9,659 bases of DNA from Poriferisodalis multihospitum (lineage in GTDB: Bacteria > Actinomycetota > Acidimicrobiia > Acidimicrobiales > Poriferisodalaceae): assembly GCA_028278755.1 (NCBI GenBank), contig JAPYOI010000331.1:1-9659 (forward strand). The letters are read 5' to 3'. Position numbers and translations under genes: made by a program. Under the pieces are notes generated by a model. That model did no database searches. It saw only the letters and a program-made list of their open reading frames with translations, and was not told where the DNA came from. The stretch's first letter is position 1. Each line of letters starts with the position of its first letter. Below, one piece after another: positions 1-7,114 of the stretch.

Positions 1-2934
1 GCCGACTACCTCCTCTTCCTGTCCGATCGCGTCGCGCTGGCATCCGATGCCATCAGCATTCTCGTCGACGATGCCGAGAACGTCCCGGGCCGGATCGTCG
101 GTGTCGCCGGTCCCAAGCTGCTCGACGCCAGCGACGGTCTGACGCTGCGCGATCTTGGCGGCACCGCTGATCGCCTCGGGGTCCGGATTCCCGTCGCCGG
201 CCAGGACGAACTCGACCAAGAACAGCACGATGAGGCCCGCGATCTGTTCGTGGCTCCCACCGAGGCGATGCTGGTGCGCGAGGACATCTTCCGCATCGTC
301 GGCGGCTTCGATCCAGCGCTCGAAGGCGACGGCGCTGTTGTCGACCTCTGCTGGCGAATCCAGCTCTCAGGTGCGCGGGTCCGGGTGGTGCCGTCTGCAA
401 CCGGGACGGTGCAGTCAGATGCAGCGCCGGCCGCTCACGGGCCCTCGGCGCGCCAGTATGAGCATCGAGCCCGGCTGCGCACCATGGCGAAGTGCTACGG
501 GTGGGTGCACCTGCTGCCTGCCGTGATTCTTGCGGCAGTGCTGGCTGCGGGTGAGGTGGTGCTGGCCGCGCTGCGTGGGCGGTTCGCCCAAGCCTCAGAC
601 GTGGCACTGGCATGGCTGTGGAACGCCCGCCACCTCGGCGGCACGTTCGCACTACGCGGCGCTGCCAAGCGCTACCGGCGGGTGCGAGATGCCGATCTGC
701 GCCGATTGCAGCAGGGCGGTTCGGTACGTGTCGCCGACTGGTTCCGCTATCGCCTGAGTCCAGAAGGCGGACTGGCGGCACGGACCACGATCGACGAGAG
801 CATCCTGGGCACCTGGCGACGCAATGCGCACCGGACGGTGTGGGTGGTCTGGCTGGGGGTGCTCGGGCTGATCGCCTTCGGCTCGCGCCACCTGCTCACG
901 GGCGGCGTCGGGGCATACGGCCAGTTCGCACACTTCCCCGACGCCGGCACGATGCTCGGGGCGTACCTGGACGGCTGGCGCGACAGCGGGGTCGGTGCAG
1001 CCGGGATCGGCCCTCCCGCGATGGGCCTGCTAGGCCTCGCTGGCGCTGTGCTGCTTGGCGGTGTCGGGCTTTTGAGGAACATCGCTATCTGGGGCTTGGT
1101 GCTCGCGGGCCCCGTCGGCATGTGGCGGTTGTGCGCCACCGGTTCGAGTGAAGACGGGCCGAGCCGCAATGGCCGGCTGGTCGCCCTTGTGTTGTACGCC
1201 GTGTGCCCGTTGCCGTACAACGCGCTGGCGGCCGGCCGCTGGGATGTACTGCTGGCATACGGAACTGCACCTGCGATCGTGCTGCTCACCAGCCGCCTGG
1301 TGGGCACCTCGGCTGCTCGGCCGCCACGCGACGGCTCCCGGCGCGGCACGGCAGCCAGGCTGGCCTCGCTCGCCTTGCTCCTTGCTGTTGTGGCAGCGTT
1401 CGAGCCGTTCATCGTTGTGCTGGCCGCCGCGGCGGGGGTGGCCCTCGCCTTGGTCGAGCTGGTGCGCCGTGCGCCGCGCCGTGAGCCGCTCGGCGCGCCG
1501 GTCGCCGGATTGCTGCGGGTAGCTGTGGCCGTGGCACTCGCAGCGGTGGCGCATCTTCCCTGGCTGTTCGAGTTCGGTTCATTGCGCGCCTTCCTCGAAG
1601 TCTCGCTCGGCGGCCGCACCTCGTCGACGCCGTTGTCGCTGGGGGAGCTGTTGCGGTTCCAGACCGGCCCGCTCGGCGACCTGCCGCTCAGCTGGGGTCT
1701 GCTGGCTGCCGCGGCAGTGCCGCTTCTGGTCGGGAGCGGGGGCCGGCTGTGGCTGGCGGTGCGCGGCTGGCTGGTAGCGCTGGCCGGCTTCGCGTTCGCA
1801 TGGGTCATCGTGGCCGGCTGGGCCGACCAGCTGGTCAGCAGCGCAACGCCGGAGCTCTCGCTCGCCGAAGTGTCCTTGGCATTCGGGGCTGTCGGCCTGT
1901 GCTGGGCCGCAGCAGCAGGGCCTGCAACGCTGGCGACCGCCGACTCAGACGCACCTCCACGGATCCGCAGTGCCATGGTCTTGCTGAGCGGCATTGCGGT
2001 GGGTGCCATGGTGCTCCCGACTGCGTGGGCGTCGATCGACGGCGATTGGTCGGCGCCGAGCTTCGATCACCGGGTGCCGCTCGGGCTGGTCGATGACCGG
2101 GACGTCGGGCCCGACTACCGGGTGCTCTGGCTCGGCGCCCCCGAGGTCTTGCCGTTGCGCGGCTCCGACCTCGGCGTGGAGGGACTCGCCATGGGGATGT
2201 CGGTGCGGGGGTATCCCGACATCCGGCACTCGTGGGCCACGCCGCAAGCACCCGGCGATGAACGCCTGGCTAACGCCGTACGGGTGGGGCTGGCGGGCGA
2301 CACGCTGCGATTAGGGCGGTTGCTGGGTTCTTTCGGCGTCAGGTATGTCGTGGTAGTGGAACGCTCTGGACCGTCATACACCGACGGCTGGGAACGACCG
2401 GTGTCCGCGGCGGTCTCCGAAGCGCTCGCCTCGCAGATCGATCTGCGCCCGCTGGCGGCAGATCCCTCGGTGCAAGTGTTCCGCAACGAGGCGTGGTGGT
2501 CGTCGCGGTCACAGTTCTCCCGGCCGATTCCGGCTGGCTTCGCCGCTGACCCAGTGGATCTCGTCGTGAGCGACTTGACCGACGGCATCGGCGTGCTCAC
2601 CGACTACCGGTCGGCTACTAGTCAGTTCGGACCGGTGGGTGCCGGCACCGTGCTGGTCGCTGATTCCTACGATCCGGGCTGGCGACTTCACATCGACAAT
2701 GCGGACAATGCAGGCGCTGCAGCAGTTGAGCCGGCACCGGCGCTGGGCTGGGCGATGCGCTTCGATCCGCCCCAAGCCGGCCAGGCTGAGCTGCGCTTCG
2801 AACGTTCTGCCGTGGTGTCCAACCGGATCGCTGCGCAGGTGCTGATCTGGCTGGCGCTGATCTGGGTGGCGATCGGCCAGCCGACCCCCCTCGCCGACCG
2901 ACTCGCTGCGCTCATGAAGAGGTCAACGCGGTGA
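1..2934 (+). CDS. Glycosyltransferase family 2 domain fused to a multi-pass membrane protein (5' end outside window)
   Basis: The frame is open from base 1 to the TGA at 2932-2934, giving 977 visible residues; the N-terminus lies upstream. Visible residues 1-145 are the back half of a GT-A fold glycosyltransferase-2 domain: GPKLLD at 37-42, GQDELDQEQHDEARD at 67-81, then GGFDPAL and VDLCWRIQLSGARV, the usual 'GGFD...DLcwR...G' end of the family. Membrane helices start near residues 171-191 and 278-294, followed by many more up to about 675. Residues 685-937 form a soluble, probably extracytoplasmic domain (VLWLGAPEVLPL, then SYDPGWRLHI), and a last helix lies near 941-960. From the family, the role is probably transfer of sugars to an envelope glycan at the membrane; the substrate cannot be read from the sequence. 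Two acidic motifs expected in an active GT2 domain look replaced (SDR at residues 8-10, AV at 112-113), so catalysis by this domain is in doubt. The gene is first of a tight run with the DUF5719-like gene, as commonly seen in actinobacteria. Confidence 0.85.
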   Translation, partial: ADYLLFLSDRVALASDAISILVDDAENVPGRIVGVAGPKLLDASDGLTLRDLGGTADRLGVRIPVAGQDELDQEQHDEARDLFVAPTEAMLVREDIFRIVGGFDPALEGDGAVVDLCWRIQLSGARVRVVPSATGTVQSDAAPAAHGPSARQYEHRARLRTMAKCYGWVHLLPAVILAAVLAAGEVVLAALRGRFAQASDVALAWLWNARHLGGTFALRGAAKRYRRVRDADLRRLQQGGSVRVADWFRYRLSPEGGLAARTTIDESILGTWRRNAHRTVWVVWLGVLGLIAFGSRHLLTGGVGAYGQFAHFPDAGTMLGAYLDGWRDSGVGAAGIGPPAMGLLGLAGAVLLGGVGLLRNIAIWGLVLAGPVGMWRLCATGSSEDGPSRNGRLVALVLYAVCPLPYNALAAGRWDVLLAYGTAPAIVLLTSRLVGTSAARPPRDGSRRGTAARLASLALLLAVVAAFEPFIVVLAAAAGVALALVELVRRAPRREPLGAPVAGLLRVAVAVALAAVAHLPWLFEFGSLRAFLEVSLGGRTSSTPLSLGELLRFQTGPLGDLPLSWGLLAAAAVPLLVGSGGRLWLAVRGWLVALAGFAFAWVIVAGWADQLVSSATPELSLAEVSLAFGAVGLCWAAAAGPATLATADSDAPPRIRSAMVLLSGIAVGAMVLPTAWASIDGDWSAPSFDHRVPLGLVDDRDVGPDYRVLWLGAPEVLPLRGSDLGVEGLAMGMSVRGYPDIRHSWATPQAPGDERLANAVRVGLAGDTLRLGRLLGSFGVRYVVVVERSGPSYTDGWERPVSAAVSEALASQIDLRPLAADPSVQVFRNEAWWSSRSQFSRPIPAGFAADPVDLVVSDLTDGIGVLTDYRSATSQFGPVGAGTVLVADSYDPGWRLHIDNADNAGAAAVEPAPALGWAMRFDPPQAGQAELRFERSAVVSNRIAAQVLIWLALIWVAIGQPTPLADRLAALMKRSTR
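2916..2922 (+). promoter_or_regulatory. Ribosome binding site for the DUF5719-like gene
   Basis: GAAGAGG lies 8 nt before the GTG at 2931, inside the last codons of the upstream glycosyltransferase gene. It is a near match to the Shine-Dalgarno consensus and supports the GTG start and translational coupling through the GTGA overlap. Confidence 0.6.
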
Positions 2935-4595
2935 AGGTCATCCGATGGCTGCCCCGGCTGCTGATTCCGCTGGCACTCGCGGCAGCGCTGGTGATCGACA
3001 CCCGCGACGACCGGGCGCCGACCTCTGTTGCGGCCGAAGGCCCGCAGGCGCAGGCGCAGGTCGCGGTGCCGCCCCCCGATGCGCTGACATCGAGCTGGTT
3101 CTGCCCCCTTGTCGGCCTGCGGGGACCAGTCCAGGGTTTCGGAGAGGTCACCACAGAGGTGCTGCTCACCAACATGACGGCCGAGGTGGCATCGGTGTCG
3201 GTCGAGTTCCGAGGACGCACAACGGGTCGGCAGTATGTGATGGCCGACGTTGCGCCGCATAGCACCGGGGTGGTCAGCACGTCTGACTATGTGCGTGACG
3301 AGGTCACCGGTGCACTGGTGGAGTCTTCGTCGGGCGGGCTGGCAGTAACGCGCAGGTTTGTCTCGTCGCTCGGGATCGACGAGGCTCGCTGTTCGAGCGT
3401 GCTGGCTCCGGATTGGTACGTGCCCGTCGGCGATACGCAGACCGACGCGCTGGCGGTGCTGGCCATCATGAATCCGCTGCCCCGGGACGCGATCGTCGAT
3501 GTCACCTTTGCATCGGAAGCAGAATTCGGCCCGTTCGTGGCGCCGGCGCTGACGGGAGTGGTGGTACCTGCGTGGAGCACTGTCGCCGTTGATATCGGCG
3601 AGCATGCGCGCCGTCGAGACGTTGTGGCGGCATCAGTACGGGCCCGCGCCGGCCGGATCGCAGTGGACTCGCTCGTGGCCTACGACGGGAGCGTCGGCCG
3701 CCGCGGTCTGGCTGCGGAGCTGGCTTCGGTGGCCACCGGCCGGCGCTGGCTTGTGCCGGTGGCCGGCATTGACGACGGCACACGCTTGTGGGTGCGGATC
3801 TTCAACCCGTCCGACGATGTGGCGGAAGTCACTGCGTCCATCGTGTCCGACGACCCGCTCAGTGATCATCTGGCCTTCGCCGTGGCATCGCACGACGTGG
3901 TGGAGTTGAAAGTCACCCCGCCCAATGAGCTGGCACCGGGACTGGAAACGCTCCTCGCCACACCAGGAGTCCCCTTCGGTGTGTCGGTTGCCTCGCAGAA
4001 TGACGTTCCCATCGTCGTGTGGGCAGAAGCGCTGGTGGGCAGTGCGGCGAGCCCGCTCACCGACCTCAGTGCCGATCGGGATACTGCCTCCGAAGCCGAG
4101 CCGGAGGACGAGTCCGTCACGGTGGTGGCCCAGACTGGCGGCGCAACCGACGCCACAGAGTCTGGTGCCGCTGCCGGAGTTGTCGACGAACCGGCAGTCG
4201 AGGCCCGCCCTCCGGTACTGCGGGCGCGGTCGGGCCTTGCTTTCGTGCCGGGTGTCGTCCAGACGGGCGACCGGTGGCTGGTCGTCATTGCGCCGCAATC
4301 CGGTGGCGAGGCGTTTGTGACGATTATGACGGATCCGTTCGCGCCGTCCGAAACCGGTGCCTCCGATGACGGCGATTCAGCTGAGTTGGCAGGCGGCCAT
4401 GGCCGCGTGGTGGTAGCGACGCTGAGTCGCGAGACGGTGGCCGTCATCGACGTGCCGGCATCGGGTGTGATCACTCACCGGTTAGCCAGCGGCACGGCCC
4501 GCCTTCTCGTGTCCGACACGCCGTTCGCAGTGCTGCTGTGGCAGGCACGAGTGTCCGATGCAGGCCTGAGCGTGGCCCATCCGGTGGCCTGGTGA
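2931..4595 (+). CDS. DUF5719-like secreted or membrane-anchored protein
   Basis: 554 residues from a GTG start that overlaps the upstream stop (GTGA). The N-terminus MKVIRWLPRLLIPLALAAAL is a basic stretch plus one hydrophobic segment (about 5-22) with no lipobox, so it is a signal peptide or signal anchor. The rest is soluble, rich in Val, Ala, Gly and Asp, and reads as beta-strand domains. Four similar units begin at W56 (WFCPLVG), W162 (WYVPVG), W273 (WLVPVAG) and W449 (WLVVIAP). In the last three, an NP or DP turn follows exactly 19 residues after the Trp. An acidic, low-complexity linker (about 375-425) separates unit 3 from unit 4. Only two cysteines occur, C58 and C154. No catalytic motif is seen. 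The assignment rests on recalled similarity and on context: DUF5719 genes commonly follow a large family-2 glycosyltransferase gene in actinobacteria. The likely role is a structural or accessory partner of the upstream enzyme outside the membrane; the biochemical function is unknown. Confidence 0.75.
   Translation: MKVIRWLPRLLIPLALAAALVIDTRDDRAPTSVAAEGPQAQAQVAVPPPDALTSSWFCPLVGLRGPVQGFGEVTTEVLLTNMTAEVASVSVEFRGRTTGRQYVMADVAPHSTGVVSTSDYVRDEVTGALVESSSGGLAVTRRFVSSLGIDEARCSSVLAPDWYVPVGDTQTDALAVLAIMNPLPRDAIVDVTFASEAEFGPFVAPALTGVVVPAWSTVAVDIGEHARRRDVVAASVRARAGRIAVDSLVAYDGSVGRRGLAAELASVATGRRWLVPVAGIDDGTRLWVRIFNPSDDVAEVTASIVSDDPLSDHLAFAVASHDVVELKVTPPNELAPGLETLLATPGVPFGVSVASQNDVPIVVWAEALVGSAASPLTDLSADRDTASEAEPEDESVTVVAQTGGATDATESGAAAGVVDEPAVEARPPVLRARSGLAFVPGVVQTGDRWLVVIAPQSGGEAFVTIMTDPFAPSETGASDDGDSAELAGGHGRVVVATLSRETVAVIDVPASGVITHRLASGTARLLVSDTPFAVLLWQARVSDAGLSVAHPVAW
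4591..4595 (+). promoter_or_regulatory. Ribosome binding site overlapping the upstream stop codon
   Basis: GGTGA matches the 3' part of the extended Shine-Dalgarno sequence and sits 7 nt before the ATG at 4603. Its TGA is also the stop codon of the DUF5719-like gene, which fits coupled translation. Confidence 0.45.
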
Positions 4596-4602
4596 ACGGC
4601 TG

Positions 4603-5018
4603 ATGGAGCGCCTCGTCATTGCCGTAGTCCTGATCGTTGTCGCGATCGCGATCGCGTCGCTCGCCCAGCGCCGCCGCGGTGCATCGGCCACGGCAGTGCC
4701 GAGGTCGGAACTGCCCCCGGTCGTCGATCTCGCGGCGGTGGGCATCCCGGCAGGCCCGGCGCTGGTGGTCTTCACCGAAGAGACCTGCCGCACCTGTCAA
4801 TCAGCCCTCGCAGTGGTGCGAGGCCCTGCTGGCGCAGGGTTGCCAGTCGCCGAAGTGCCGTTCGGCGTCGAGCAGGAGCTGCATCGCCAGCACGGCATCG
4901 ACACTGTGCCGACAACGGTGGTAGCCGACGTCGACGGCCGCGTGGTCGATGGCTGGGTCGGCAGCGTTGACCTGTCCGGCCTGGCCGCGGCCCTGGCGCA
5001 GGCAGTACCCCGCGCCGA

Positions 5019-5022
<4 letters not shown>
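4603..5022 (+). CDS. Membrane-anchored thioredoxin-family protein
   Basis: 139 residues. One N-terminal membrane helix (about 4-20) is followed by QRRRG at 22-26 and then a thioredoxin fold: strand ALVVFTEE (53-60), redox motif CRTC at 62-65, and the cis-proline loop GIDTVPTTVVAD (98-109, P103). These are the hallmarks of thiol-disulfide oxidoreductases. The domain is short, in line with minimal thioredoxins. The arginine cluster directly after the helix suggests, by the positive-inside rule, that the redox domain faces the cytoplasm; small actinobacterial thioredoxins with the same helix-RRR-Trx layout are known. The gene starts 7 bp after the DUF5719-like gene and is probably co-transcribed with it. 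Its stop codon TAG (5020-5022) interlocks with the ftsH stop on the other strand. The partner protein is unknown; reduction of a disulfide in an envelope-biogenesis protein is a guess. Confidence 0.85.
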
Positions 5023-6953
<1,931 letters not shown>

Positions 6954-6959
6954 GGGTTC

Positions 6960-6965
6960 ATGCTA
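6960..6965 (-). promoter_or_regulatory. Putative -10 box of ftsH (leaderless promoter)
   Basis: TAGCAT on the minus strand fits the actinobacterial -10 pattern TANNNT. Six bases (GAACCC) separate it from the ATG, which would put transcription start on the A of the start codon. The TAG is also an in-frame stop, so no earlier start can be used. No convincing -35 element is seen at 17-18 bp spacing. Confidence 0.5.
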
Positions 6966-7102
6966 AGAGGCTGAGCCGCTATGCGGCGATGCCGTGGCCC
7001 GAGCGGCCCGTGAGCGCAGCGAACAAGAGCGAGGAATACAGGGCTTGGCAGTCGCCGGACCCCTGTTGGCCGGGCCGCGTCGTCGCCTCTCCGCCCGGCC
7101 TC

Positions 7103-7108
7103 TAGCCT
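7103..7108 (+). promoter_or_regulatory. Putative -10 box of the PTPS_related membrane-protein gene (leaderless promoter)
   Basis: TAGCCT fits TANNNT and is followed by exactly six bases (GCGCGG) before GTG 7115. This would place transcription start on the first base of the start codon. The TAG is an in-frame stop, making 7115 the earliest possible start. No Shine-Dalgarno sequence and no clear -35 element are visible. Confidence 0.5.
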
Positions 7109-7114
7109 GCGCGG

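Larger units (their letters stand above)
6954..7114. other. Divergent intergenic promoter region
   Basis: These 161 bp separate the start codons of ftsH and the membrane-protein gene. Each end carries a TAGCNT hexamer six bases from its start codon. The middle holds three copies of GAGCG on the plus strand (7001-7005, 7012-7016, 7027-7031) in a purine-rich run. The longest ATG frame I checked, from 6981, stops after ten codons, and I see no RNA gene here. Confidence 0.7.

Noticed and set aside
747..2009. 420-codon minus-strand frame
   Set aside because: It is antisense to the membrane part of the glycosyltransferase gene. The Ser/Thr/Ala/Pro/Arg-rich product is typical of the complement of hydrophobic GC-rich codons.
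6983..7085. -35 elements for the two divergent promoters
   Set aside because: At 17-18 bp from the two -10-like boxes the bases are CGCCGC/TCGCCG (ftsH side) and TCGTCG/GTCGTC (other side). None resembles TTGACA closely enough to annotate.
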